23,544 nt of DNA, from assembly GCA_046541515.1 (NCBI GenBank), contig JBKHDD010000062.1, positions 1 through 23,544 of the forward strand, written 5' to 3'. Under the pieces are notes generated by a model that did no database searches, had not been told where the DNA came from, and saw only the letters and a program-made list of their open reading frames with translations. This stretch comes from CAYFVR01 sp046541515. Lineage in GTDB: Bacteria > Desulfobacterota > Desulfobacteria > Desulfobacterales > Desulfococcaceae. The translations under genes were made by a program, and so were the position numbers. Positions 1-6,804 of this stretch are shown in pieces (position 1 is the first letter of the stretch; each line of letters starts with the position of its first letter).

Positions 1-1139
1 CTCCCACCGCGTGTCCCGCCGGGCCGGGGAGACGGCCCGCCCCCGGTCGCGCCGTTCGGGATATTTGGCCAGATCCCCGACGTGGACCGCCAGCCGCGTC
101 GCCCGAACGCCTTCGCGCACGTCGGCCTCGCTGGGCGGGGCCAGGTGTCCCGCCGGGGCAATGCAGCAGACCAGGTCGGCCCCGTGGCCGACGGAACTGG
201 CCGCGCCGATGGCCGCCGCGACTTGGCCGCAGCCCGCCCCGCAATCGGCCGGAAGCGGTCCCGGCACATAGTGGGGCGCGCCGCCGCCCATGCGCTTTTC
301 CAAGAGAATATTGGCGGCGATCTCGTCCAGGGGGACGTGGCCCGGCCCTTCCGCCATGGTCTGGCAGCCCATCTCCCGGCCCAGCTCGGCCAGTTCGCAG
401 TTGGCGATCATCTCGGCCATCTGGGCCCGGTCGTGGCCGTCGTGGATGGCCCCGGCCCGGATGCCGTTGCCCAGGGACAGCACGGCGTCGTATTCCTTCA
501 TCAGGCCGCAGAACCGGTCGAACTGCTCGTACAGCGGATTTTCCCGGTCGTTTCATTCCATCCAGGAGACCATGAACGTGCCGCCCTTGGAAACCAGACC
601 GCCGTAGCGGAATCCCTGCTTGCGGAGCCGTTCCACGCTGAAGCGGTTGATGCCGCATTGATGGCCATGAAGGAGATGCCGTCGGCGAGCTGCGCCTCGA
701 TCAGATCGAACAGCCGTTCCGGGTCCAGCCGGTTGGGGTTTTTGTATTTCCGGGCGCTTCGTGGAACGCCTGATAGAGCGGCACGTTCCCCACCGGCAGG
801 GACACCGCGTCCGGCACCGCCCGCCGAATCGCGTCCAGCTCCCCGCCGGCCGAAAGCTCCATCAGGGCGTCGGCCTCGGCGGCCCGGGCCTTGCGAACTT
901 CCAGCGCCAGGGTCGCGGATGTCCGAAGAGGCGCCCACGGAAGCGTTGACCTTGGTCCGCAAGCCCCGCCCGATGCCCGCCGTTCGTTGGTCGGGCCGAT
1001 TCGGATGGCGCGGAATCACGATGCGGCCGGCGGCCACCCGATCCCGGACGAGTTCCGGATCGATTCCCTCCTCGGTTCCGACGGTCGCCATTTCCGGCGT
1101 GACGACGCCCTCCCGGGCCCGTTCGATCTGCGTCTTCAT
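1..1139 (-). pseudogene. bzaF: Broken ThiC-superfamily gene, probably 5-hydroxybenzimidazole synthase BzaF (partial, runs off left edge)
   Basis: ThiC-superfamily radical SAM enzymes act on aminoimidazole ribotide; ThiC makes the thiamin pyrimidine and BzaF makes 5-hydroxybenzimidazole for the cobalamin lower ligand. The start MKTQIERAREGVVTPEMA and later blocks (KVNASVGASSDI, MELSAGGELDAIRR, PVGNVPLYQAF, GGLVSKGGTFM, LSLGNGIRAGAIHD, AEGPGHVPLDEI) are unmistakable, but they sit in different frames. I see a one-base gain near 910-914 (DIRD to LALEVRKA), a one-base loss near 751-757 (FHEA to RKYKNPNRL), a one-base loss near 655-662 (FMAIN to CGINRF) and an in-frame TGA at 553-555 (WME-stop-NDRENPLY). 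The C-terminal Fe-S cysteine motif would lie beyond base 1. The cobalamin riboswitch immediately upstream, rather than a TPP riboswitch, is the reason for preferring BzaF over ThiC. The start has the purine-rich stretch AGGGAGGGGG just before ATG. Clustered sequencing errors are the alternative, but the neighbouring 2.7-kb polA is intact. Confidence 0.7.
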
Positions 1140-1162
1140 CCCCCTCCCTTCGCGGTTGGCGC

Positions 1163-1207
1163 AAAAAAAATTCCGTGCCCCGGGCGATAAAGCCCGAAAC
1201 ACGGAAT
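1163..1207 (-). terminator. Intrinsic terminator of the cobalamin riboswitch expression platform
   Basis: On the minus strand a 16-bp stem (arms 1192-1207 and 1170-1185, three G-U pairs, six-base loop) is followed directly by eight T (1163-1170). It lies between the riboswitch aptamer and the start codon at 1139. The TTCCGT at 1201-1206 can pair instead with ACGGAA at 1222-1227 (minus-strand reading), which would make an antiterminator. The expected logic is termination when cobalamin is bound. Confidence 0.85.
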
Positions 1208-1238
1208 CAGTGGACGTCTTCTTCCGTCACGCGGTCAA

Positions 1239-1405
1239 GGCAGGTCTTCTGGCTCGCGGATCATCCCGCGGCCGCGCCTTCCCGCCCGTTCGTTGACTCC
1301 CGAACGGGCAGTGGCATTCCGCGACCCCGGTCCCCGCTTACAGCGCTGGTCCAACGCTACGGATTTTCACCGCATTCCCTATTCTCCGCCACAAGGCGGC
1401 ACCTT
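1239..1405 (-). ncRNA. Cobalamin (B12) riboswitch
   Basis: Read on the minus strand the segment has the conserved blocks of the AdoCbl/B12 riboswitch in order: GGTGCC at the 5' side, GGGAATGCGGTGAAAATCCG, then GCCACTG, GGGAAGGC, and the 3' box GAGCCAGAAGACCTGCC at 1239-1255. It is followed by a transcription terminator with a competing antiterminator, and then by the broken bzaF-like gene, so it should switch that gene off when B12 is plentiful. A possible promoter lies upstream (TTGCAA at 1453-1458, 17-bp spacer, weak -10 at 1430-1435). Boundaries are approximate. Confidence 0.9.
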
Positions 1406-1523
1406 GACCGTGCGCTCGATTTTCGGAGGGTCTAATCACAATCCCGGAGAAATTGCAAGGGGCGGAGACGGTTCGAGCGCCGCCGATATCCTTCGGCGAG
1501 CCGCCCGCATGGACGAACATGGA

Positions 1524-1571
1524 TGAAAAGAGGTCGGATTCCGCGCCCGGGAAATTCCTCGGGCGTCCGAC
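1524..1571 (-). terminator. Probable terminator of the EamA transporter gene
   Basis: Two nested perfect stems, GTCGGA/TCCGAC (1533-1538 with 1566-1571) and CGCCCG/CGGGCG (1544-1549 with 1560-1565), are followed on the minus strand by CTCTTTTC. This lies just downstream of the transporter stop at 1597. The T tract is short, so confidence is moderate. Confidence 0.5.
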
Positions 1572-1596
1572 GCGGTTCGCCCGTCCGGGTCCGGCG

Positions 1597-2508
1597 TCAC
1601 GCCGACGAAACCTCGGTCCGGGCCGCGGCCTGCGGAGCGGGGCGGTTGGTCAGGAAGGCGCCGGTGGTCACCAGGGCCGCGCCCACGAACAGGGAGGCGG
1701 TGACCGGTTCATGGAGGATCAGAATGCCCAGAAGGATGGCGCTGACCGGGACGAAATTGATGAACAGCCCGGCCCGGGACGGCCCGATGGATCGAATTCC
1801 CTGGTAGTACCAGATGAAGCCCACCGTCGTTCCGAAAATTCCCAGATAGCCGATCGAAAACCAGTCCGCCATTCGGTAATCGACCAGATGGACCAGCATC
1901 CCGTCCATGAGCGCGGGAATCAGCAGGGCCGCGGTTCCCGCCGTGGCCGCGTAGGTGATGGAGGCCAGCGGGGAAAGCTCCGCCAGCACCCGTTTGCCGA
2001 TAAGCGAAAAGGCGACCCAGCTCGCCACCGACCCAAAAACCATGGCTTCGCCAATTCCCAGTCCCGCGCCGTCCGCCATCAGCAGATCGACCCGGCCTTT
2101 GGAGATGACCACCATCGCGCCCGTTGCGGAAAGCAGAATGCCCGTCAGCCGTGTCCGGCTCAATCGATCGCCAAACAGCGCGGCGGAGGCCAAGGCGATG
2201 AAGACCGGATTGGTGGCGATGATGAGCGATGCCCGGCTGGCGGTCACATGGGTCAGGCCGGAAAAGAAAAAGAGGTTGTAGCTGAAGACGCCCGTGAGTC
2301 CCGCCATTGCCACTCCGAAAGCCTGCCCCGGACGGAGCTTCGGCAGACCGCCATCGATTCGCCATGCCAGCAGATGCAGACAGGCGGTGGCCACGGCGAA
2401 GCGCAGAAAGGCGGCGGAAGGCGGCGTGACGTGGCCGGCCAACGCCCGTCCCGCGATAAAGGTCCCGCCCCATAAAAAAGCCGTGGCCAGCAGCTTGAGA
2501 TAAGTCAT
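1597..2508 (-). CDS. EamA/DMT-superfamily inner-membrane transporter
   Basis: A 303-residue, very hydrophobic protein with about ten membrane segments, typical of the duplicated EamA (RhaT/DMT) fold. It begins MTYLKLLATAFLWGGTFIAG, with the WG...F pattern usual at the start of these exporters, and the second half repeats the pattern (VFGSVASWVAFSLIGKRV). Family members export amino acids, metabolites or drugs; the substrate cannot be read here. I chose the ATG at 2508 because GGGAGGA lies about ten bases upstream; the longer in-frame start at 2544 would fall inside the terminator of the preceding gene. It is followed by its own terminator-like hairpin, so it is probably transcribed separately from the riboswitch gene. 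Confidence 0.9.
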   Translation of the reverse strand: MTYLKLLATAFLWGGTFIAGRALAGHVTPPSAAFLRFAVATACLHLLAWRIDGGLPKLRPGQAFGVAMAGLTGVFSYNLFFFSGLTHVTASRASLIIATNPVFIALASAALFGDRLSRTRLTGILLSATGAMVVISKGRVDLLMADGAGLGIGEAMVFGSVASWVAFSLIGKRVLAELSPLASITYAATAGTAALLIPALMDGMLVHLVDYRMADWFSIGYLGIFGTTVGFIWYYQGIRSIGPSRAGLFINFVPVSAILLGILILHEPVTASLFVGAALVTTGAFLTNRPAPQAAARTEVSSA

Positions 2509-2527
2509 TGCCCCCGATTCCTCCCAT

Positions 2528-2559
2528 AAAAAAGCCCGAAGCAACCCGGTTCAACGGGC
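2528..2559 (-). terminator. Terminator downstream of the zinc-ribbon gene
   Basis: On the minus strand GCCCG (2555-2559) pairs with CGGGC (2534-2538), with an inner AACC/GGTT pairing, followed by six T (2528-2533). It lies between the zinc-ribbon gene (ends 2604) and the transporter start (2508). Confidence 0.6.
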
Positions 2560-2603
2560 GCCACGGGCGGACAACCAAAAAAGCGGTCGGATCCAATCCG
2601 CAA

Positions 2604-3284
2604 TCAGCTTTGTTCGCCGATATCCTGACCGCAATGTTTGCACAGTTTGGCGCGCCGTTTCACAATCTCGGCGCAGAAGGGGCATTCCCGCGTGTAATGG
2701 CGCTGGTGAATCTTGTTGATGGCCTCTTCCACCTTTTTGCGAAGCACCGCGTTGCCGAATTTGTTGCTGCGCAACGGTTCCAGGTCCCCGGTCTCTCCGA
2801 TTTCCCCCAGCACCTCGGCGGCCTCCACGCGAACCCGCGCCACTTCGGAGGGGTCCATCAGAATGCGGGCAACTTTTACATGGTCTTCGGAAATCCGGCA
2901 TTCCGCCAGAATTTCGAATCCCTTCTCGGTTCGCGCCTTGATCCGCTCCTGGGCCTCAATGGCCTCGTCGTCGATGATCTGCCCCTTTCCCCCGTCGGGC
3001 CCGTAGACCGGCATGCATTCGAACTTGCCGGATTCCGGATAGCAGAGGCATCGGTAGGAAGCGGTGCGGCCGTAATTTTCCTGAATCTCGTCCCAGCCGC
3101 CGGAGTAAAGGGCGCATTCGTCATTATAACAGATAAACAGGTACGGCGTTCCCCAGCCCAGCCCGTCATCTATCGCTACGGAGGGAACCTCCCAGAGGCT
3201 CATCTCTTTTCCGCAGTGGGGACAGGCGGGCTTTTCGAGGTTCACCACCCGCTCAAAAACTTCTTCACGCGTTTCAAAGGCCAT
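2604..3284 (-). CDS. Double zinc-ribbon protein with HEAT-like middle, function unknown
   Basis: A 226-residue soluble protein. Cysteine pairs near the N terminus (C21/C24 and C52/C57) and three further cysteines (C79, C81, C90) suggest one or two metal sites. Residues about 130-195 are a helical stretch (VRVEAAEVLGEIGETGDLEP) that reads like one or two HEAT repeats. The C terminus ends in a classic zinc ribbon, C201-x2-C204...C215-x2-C218 (CPFCAEIVKRRAKLCKHCG). Similar ribbon ends occur on many uncharacterised bacterial proteins. It has its own predicted promoter (3359-3386) and a terminator after it, so it is probably monocistronic. No enzyme motif is visible, and I do not assign a function. 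Confidence 0.8.
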   Translation of the reverse strand: MAFETREEVFERVVNLEKPACPHCGKEMSLWEVPSVAIDDGLGWGTPYLFICYNDECALYSGGWDEIQENYGRTASYRCLCYPESGKFECMPVYGPDGGKGQIIDDEAIEAQERIKARTEKGFEILAECRISEDHVKVARILMDPSEVARVRVEAAEVLGEIGETGDLEPLRSNKFGNAVLRKKVEEAINKIHQRHYTRECPFCAEIVKRRAKLCKHCGQDIGEQS

Positions 3285-3318
3285 TCAAGTTTCCTCCAGT
3301 TCCGCCCGTCGGTTCCGG

Positions 3319-3335
3319 GTTTCGGCGTCCGAAAC
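3319..3335. promoter_or_regulatory. Palindrome in the leader of the zinc-ribbon gene
   Basis: GTTTCGG-CGT-CCGAAAC is a perfect 7-bp inverted repeat between the predicted promoter and the start codon at 3284. It could be an operator or a leader hairpin; the sequence does not decide. Confidence 0.3.
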
Positions 3336-3358
3336 GGGCTTCGGTTTGTCATTCCAAC

Positions 3359-3386
3359 AACCTAAGCCCGCGCATACCGATGTCAA
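3359..3386 (-). promoter_or_regulatory. Predicted sigma-70 promoter for the zinc-ribbon gene
   Basis: On the minus strand TTGACA (3381-3386), a 16-bp spacer, then TAGGTT (3359-3364). It lies about 75 bases upstream of the start at 3284 and just after the stop of the preceding Cys-rich gene. Confidence 0.5.
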
Positions 3387-3394
3387 CGCGGCCC

Positions 3395-3625
3395 TTACTG
3401 GTTCCCCAGTCCGTTGGAATCGCCGCAATCGGGACATTGCCAGGTGATGCCGTTGCAGGACATCCCCCAGAAATTTTCCAGCAGACATTCCTGGCAGATG
3501 GCGAACCCGCAACGGCATCGCCAGAGGAAGGAAAACGTCTCCCCACAGCAGTGGCAGGGCGCGGGCGCGATGCGCCGCCGCCGGCGTTCTCTATAGGAGG
3601 CGCGTCCGCGCGACATATTTTGCAT
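3395..3625 (-). CDS. Small Cys-rich zinc-binding protein
   Basis: A 76-residue protein with ten cysteines (C24, C26, C27, C37, C39, C44, C47, C57, C64, C67), a basic N terminus (RERRRRR) and conserved aromatic residues, e.g. CNGITWQCPDCG. The spacing suggests two or more zinc sites of the zinc-ribbon/treble-clef kind. The start ATG at 3625 has AAGGTGG six bases upstream and lies inside the last 35 bases of the CoA-binding protein gene in another frame, so the two are likely translationally coupled. I recognise the type as a recurring small hypothetical protein but not a function. Nucleic-acid or protein binding is a guess from the basic N terminus. Confidence 0.75.
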   Translation of the reverse strand: MQNMSRGRASYRERRRRRIAPAPCHCCGETFSFLWRCRCGFAICQECLLENFWGMSCNGITWQCPDCGDSNGLGNQ

Positions 3626-4040
3626 GATCCACCTTGATGCAACGATCCATAATCACGTCAATTCCGGCGCCGATCAGCTCCTTGGCGGCGCCCTCGTGGG
3701 ATATGCCGAGCTGCATCCAGACCAGCCCCGGCCGATGTTTCATGGCCAGGATTTCCGCCACGTGCCCCGGCACCTGTTTGGGATTCCGGAAGATGTCCAC
3801 CACGTCCACCGGGTCGGGAATTTCCGTCAGCGAGGCGTAGGCCGTTTCCCCCAGAATCTCGGACTGGGCGGGCCGCACCGGGATGATCCGGTATCCCTGC
3901 TCCTTCATGTACTGGGCGACCCGGAAGGAGTCCCGTTCCGGCTTGGGGCTCAGCCCGAGCACCGCGATTGTCCGAACGGGAGCCAGACGTTTCGCGATTT
4001 CATCCACCGACGTGAGAATTTTTCCCTCGCTCACGGTCAT
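3591..4040 (-). CDS. CoA-binding domain protein (YccU-like)
   Basis: A 149-residue Rossmann-fold protein of the CoA_binding_2 (YccU) family. The motif TIAVLGLSPKPERDSFRVA (about residues 24-42) followed by GYRIIPVRP is the nucleotide/CoA-binding beta-alpha-beta unit, and DVVDIFRNPKQVPGHV is the second conserved block. GLVWMQLGISHEGAA and the C-terminal DRCIKVDH complete the family pattern, so the length is full. The family binds CoA in vitro; its cellular role is not settled. Its 3' end overlaps the Cys-rich gene by 35 bases. Its 5' end faces the divergent HD-domain gene across a short promoter region that contains a palindrome. The start is preceded by CCCGGAGGAG. Confidence 0.9.
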   Translation of the reverse strand: MTVSEGKILTSVDEIAKRLAPVRTIAVLGLSPKPERDSFRVAQYMKEQGYRIIPVRPAQSEILGETAYASLTEIPDPVDVVDIFRNPKQVPGHVAEILAMKHRPGLVWMQLGISHEGAAKELIGAGIDVIMDRCIKVDHAKYVARTRLL

Positions 4041-4060
4041 CTCCTCCGGGTTGTCGTTTT

Positions 4061-4091
4061 CCGTCGGGGATGGTAAATGGAATCCCGACGG
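4061..4091. promoter_or_regulatory. Inverted repeat in a divergent promoter region
   Basis: CCGTCGGG (4061-4068) and CCCGACGG (4084-4091) are perfect 8-bp arms, nearly extendable inward by GAT/AT. The repeat sits midway between the starts of the CoA-binding gene (minus, 4040) and the HD gene (plus, 4135), where an operator controlling both would be expected. Confidence 0.4.
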
Positions 4092-4134
4092 CGTTATTCT
4101 GGAAAACTCTCGATATTATCCCAGGAGCGAACCC

Positions 4135-4725
4135 ATGTCAACGACCCCGAAAAACGAAACGGAAACCGGAATGGAACGGGCCGAAGCCCTGGAACTGCTG
4201 AAAACCCATCTGGCCAACGACCGGCTGGTGGCCCACTGCGTCGCCACCGAAGCCATCATGCGAGCCCTGGCCCCGCGATTCAACGCCGACCCGGACGTAT
4301 GGGGCCTCGCCGGACTGTTGCACGACCTGGATTTTGAAGAGACCGGGGAGGACGAAACCCGACACGCGGAGGTGGCGGCGAAACGGCTGGCCGAACAGGG
4401 CGTCGCGCCGGAGATTATCAACGCCATTCGCAAACACAACGCCGAGGGGCTGGGACTGAAGCGGGAGACCGAATTCGAGCACGCCCTCGCCTGCGCCGAA
4501 ACCATCACCGGCCTCATCGTGGCCACCGCGCTGGTCCATCCGGACAAAAAGCTGGCCGGCGTGAAGCCGAAGTCGGTGACCAAGCGGATGAAAACCGCCC
4601 ACTTTGCACGATCGGTGAGCCGGGAGCGCATTCGGGAGTGCGAAACCATCGGCATTCCGCTGGCGGAATTCGTGGCGCTGAGCCTGGCGGCCATGACGGA
4701 AATCGCGGAGGAGCTGGGGCTGTAG
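4135..4725 (+). CDS. HD-domain (HDIG-type) phosphohydrolase-like protein
   Basis: A 196-residue soluble protein with the HD metal-site pattern: H34 (LVAHCVATEAIM), the H63-D64 doublet in GLAGLLHDLDFEET, and H77 (ETRHAEVAAKRL). This is the short HDIG family seen next to nucleotide and RNA metabolism genes. Members hydrolyse phosphate esters; the substrate is unknown here. I chose ATG 4135 because AGGAG (4123-4127) is well placed. A second ATG at 4171 is possible, since the first 12 residues are polar and poorly conserved in appearance. The gene is divergent from the CoA-binding gene and convergent with the PAS gene; no clear terminator is visible in the 140 bases after it. Confidence 0.85.
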   Translation: MSTTPKNETETGMERAEALELLKTHLANDRLVAHCVATEAIMRALAPRFNADPDVWGLAGLLHDLDFEETGEDETRHAEVAAKRLAEQGVAPEIINAIRKHNAEGLGLKRETEFEHALACAETITGLIVATALVHPDKKLAGVKPKSVTKRMKTAHFARSVSRERIRECETIGIPLAEFVALSLAAMTEIAEELGL

Positions 4726-4865
4726 GGGCGGCGCCGGTATCGCCGGGATTTCCATTGGGCCCTGGTTCCGGATACGTCGCCGCCAATTTTCGCCCAAATG
4801 AACGGGTTTGGCTTCCGGCGCGGGGGAACCCGAGCGCCGCGTCCGGTCGAGGCCGGAAGAATCGA

Positions 4866-5495
4866 CTATTCCTCGTCCATGAGATCCCCGTAATGCTTTT
4901 TCAAACAATCGGGACAGAGGCTGTGCGTAAACTCGGCCTCGGAGTGATCCCGGATGTAGGCCTCCATCTGGGTCCAGTAGCCGTGGTCGTCCCGGATGTT
5001 TTTGCACCAGGAACAGATCGGCAGCAGCCCCCGCAATACCTTGATCCGATCCCGGGCCGCCTCCAGCTCCCGATTTTTCCGGACCAACTCCCGGGATTGG
5101 TTGATCAGCTCGTTGTTTAAGGCCCCCATCTGCCTCAGCGTGTCGTCGTGGGTCAGCATCAGCCGCTCCCCGATCAACAGGATTTTTCCTCTCTCAGAAA
5201 ACAGATGGCACTCCAGGGAATGGGGCGGCGCGCCCGGGATGGCGAAACTGAGCCGGGCCCGGCGCAGGTCGCCATCCAAGAGTTTTTCGAACACGCCGCG
5301 GCTTTCGGGCAGCAGCAGGGAATGAATCGGCCGACCGGCGATTTCCTCCCGAACCGGGAACAGATGATAAAAACCTTCGTTGCCGGCCAGCACGCGACCG
5401 TCGTCGTCCAGCGCCATCATCAGCAGGTTCGAGGAACGCCAGAAAAATTCTTCCAGGGTTTCCCGGCGGAAACCGCTCAATTCATTCCGCTCCAT
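4866..5495 (-). CDS. PAS-domain signalling protein with C-terminal zinc-cysteine motif
   Basis: A 209-residue cytoplasmic protein. Residues about 12-115 form a PAS sensor (SSNLLMMALDDDGRVLAGNE, then AGRPIHSLLLPESR), followed by a coiled coil at about 118-157. The C-terminal block has C161-x2-C164 and C194-x2-C197 (ICSWCKNIRDDHGYW ... LCPDCLKKHYGDL). This block is common at the ends of bacterial PAS and receiver proteins and probably binds zinc. There is no kinase or output domain, so it must work through a partner. I chose the start at 5495 because it overlaps the stop of the upstream cobalamin-binding gene by 14 bases; the further 22 in-frame codons upstream lie inside that gene and read as shadow. 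The overlap argues for translational coupling and a shared pathway. Confidence 0.85.
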   Translation of the reverse strand: MERNELSGFRRETLEEFFWRSSNLLMMALDDDGRVLAGNEGFYHLFPVREEIAGRPIHSLLLPESRGVFEKLLDGDLRRARLSFAIPGAPPHSLECHLFSERGKILLIGERLMLTHDDTLRQMGALNNELINQSRELVRKNRELEAARDRIKVLRGLLPICSWCKNIRDDHGYWTQMEAYIRDHSEAEFTHSLCPDCLKKHYGDLMDEE

Positions 5496-6612
5496 GGGGA
5501 CCCGAATCCGCCCACTCCGCCGCCAGGCGACGGGCATCCTGGAAGCTTGCCGCGTAGGCATCCGCGCCGGTGGCCCGCCACAAATCGGGACTTTGGCTGA
5601 AGGCGTTCCCCCCCACCATCACCCGGACCGACGCCAACTTGGGGTCGTTCCGGATTCCCTGGACGATGTCGGCGGCGTTCTGGATATTGAAGGGCATGGT
5701 CACCGACAGCGCCAGAAATTGGGGCTTGAACTGGCGAAGCAGGTCCAAAAGGTCCTCCCGGGGGGTGTTGGCCCCCACGTAACGAACGTCCCACCCGTCC
5801 TGCTCCAGGATATCGCTGACCATCCATGCGCCGATCTCGTGGAATTCGTTGGAGGAGGCGGAGATCACCGCCCGCCCCTTGTCGAGCCGACGCAGCGGCA
5901 GTGCGGAACGAAGGGCGGCCATGATCCGGGCCACGATGGCCGAGGCGATGTGCTCGTTGGCCACGGAAATGTCCCCCCGCTCCCACAGCCTTCCCACCTC
6001 GTACAACGCGGGCTGAATGATGAGCAGGTAAAAAGATTCCAAGCGATCGGGATCCGCCACCGCTTTCCGGGCGATGTCCAGGCACCGGGGATATTCGCCG
6101 TTGAGCAGGGCCTCCTGAAAGGCGTTCCGGGTTTCCAGCCAATGCTCGTCCACCGGCATCTCGAAGGGCAGTTCCGAACGGGAAAGGGCGATCATGGTTT
6201 CGTGGGCGTCGATCATCCATTGATAGACGGCCGGCACCGCTTCCATGGAAACGTCGGCGATCCGGTTCCGGATGGCCGCCATCCAGGCCCGAAGCTCGCG
6301 CGGAAAGTAGTCGTAGGAAAACCGATGGCCACGATACGCCCGATACACCCAGGGAACCGTTTTGGCCAGCAATTCATAGTTCCCGATGCTGAACACCGTG
6401 GACATGAAATGGGCGTGGTGGTTGTGATTCTCGTACATGACCCGCAAGGGATTGTGGCCGATCAACTCGTGGATGTCCGGCTCGGAGGCCAGGGCCTCGT
6501 CCACGTCGGAGATGAGCTGGTTCATGTGCGCGCGATAGGCGGCGGCTTCCCTCGGCGGGATGGGCGGGAGTTTTCGCGCCGATTCCAGCAGTTGGTTCAT
6601 GGAGGATTCCAT
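5482..6612 (-). CDS. Cobalamin-binding sensor protein (CarH-like cap plus B12-binding domain)
   Basis: A 376-residue soluble protein. Residues 1-150 are a helical domain that I do not recognise, rich in aromatic residues and His (ENHNHHAHF at 61-69). Residues about 165-240 are a B12-binding cap (four-helix) domain containing W210 and E220-H221, an exact Wx9EH spacing, the motif of CarH-type light-sensing cobalamin domains. Residues about 246-365 are the Rossmann B12-binding domain: E257-x-H259-x-x-G261 in place of the usual DxHxxG, with H259 the expected lower axial ligand, SVT at 303-305 and GG at 334-335. There is no DNA-binding, methyltransferase or kinase domain, so it is a sensor rather than an enzyme. 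ATG 6612 is preceded by GAGGAAGGA. It is co-transcribed with the PAS protein, whose start it overlaps. Asp-to-Glu in the B12 motif is a conservative oddity. Confidence 0.85.
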   Translation of the reverse strand: MESSMNQLLESARKLPPIPPREAAAYRAHMNQLISDVDEALASEPDIHELIGHNPLRVMYENHNHHAHFMSTVFSIGNYELLAKTVPWVYRAYRGHRFSYDYFPRELRAWMAAIRNRIADVSMEAVPAVYQWMIDAHETMIALSRSELPFEMPVDEHWLETRNAFQEALLNGEYPRCLDIARKAVADPDRLESFYLLIIQPALYEVGRLWERGDISVANEHIASAIVARIMAALRSALPLRRLDKGRAVISASSNEFHEIGAWMVSDILEQDGWDVRYVGANTPREDLLDLLRQFKPQFLALSVTMPFNIQNAADIVQGIRNDPKLASVRVMVGGNAFSQSPDLWRATGADAYAASFQDARRLAAEWADSGPHGAE

Positions 6613-6804
6613 GGAACGTCCTTCCTCGGCCCGACCGGGCCAGATTCGAATCGTTCAAACGGCAACCCCCCTTTTTGCCAAAAATTCCCCAAAACGACAA
6701 GCGGGAAAATGGGAGGAAACGTTCCGAACATTCCGTTTGAATCCATCGTTTCGGTCTGCTAAGAATCCATTTTTTACCCCAAATTTTGGAGCCCGCGAAA
6801 CCCC

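Noticed and set aside
1..1139. Sequencing errors as the cause of the frameshifts
   Set aside because: Cannot be excluded, but one break is a nonsense codon rather than an indel and neighbouring long genes are clean; kept as a pseudogene with read checking advised.
82..1296. 404-codon plus-strand open frame over the ThiC/BzaF region and riboswitch
   Set aside because: The minus strand carries the recognisable family blocks and the riboswitch; the plus frame has low-complexity Arg/Pro/Ala content.
1239..1405. TPP (THI-box) riboswitch, expected before thiC
   Set aside because: The conserved blocks are those of the cobalamin riboswitch (GCCACTG, GGGAAGGC, AGACCTGCC); no THI-box core is present.
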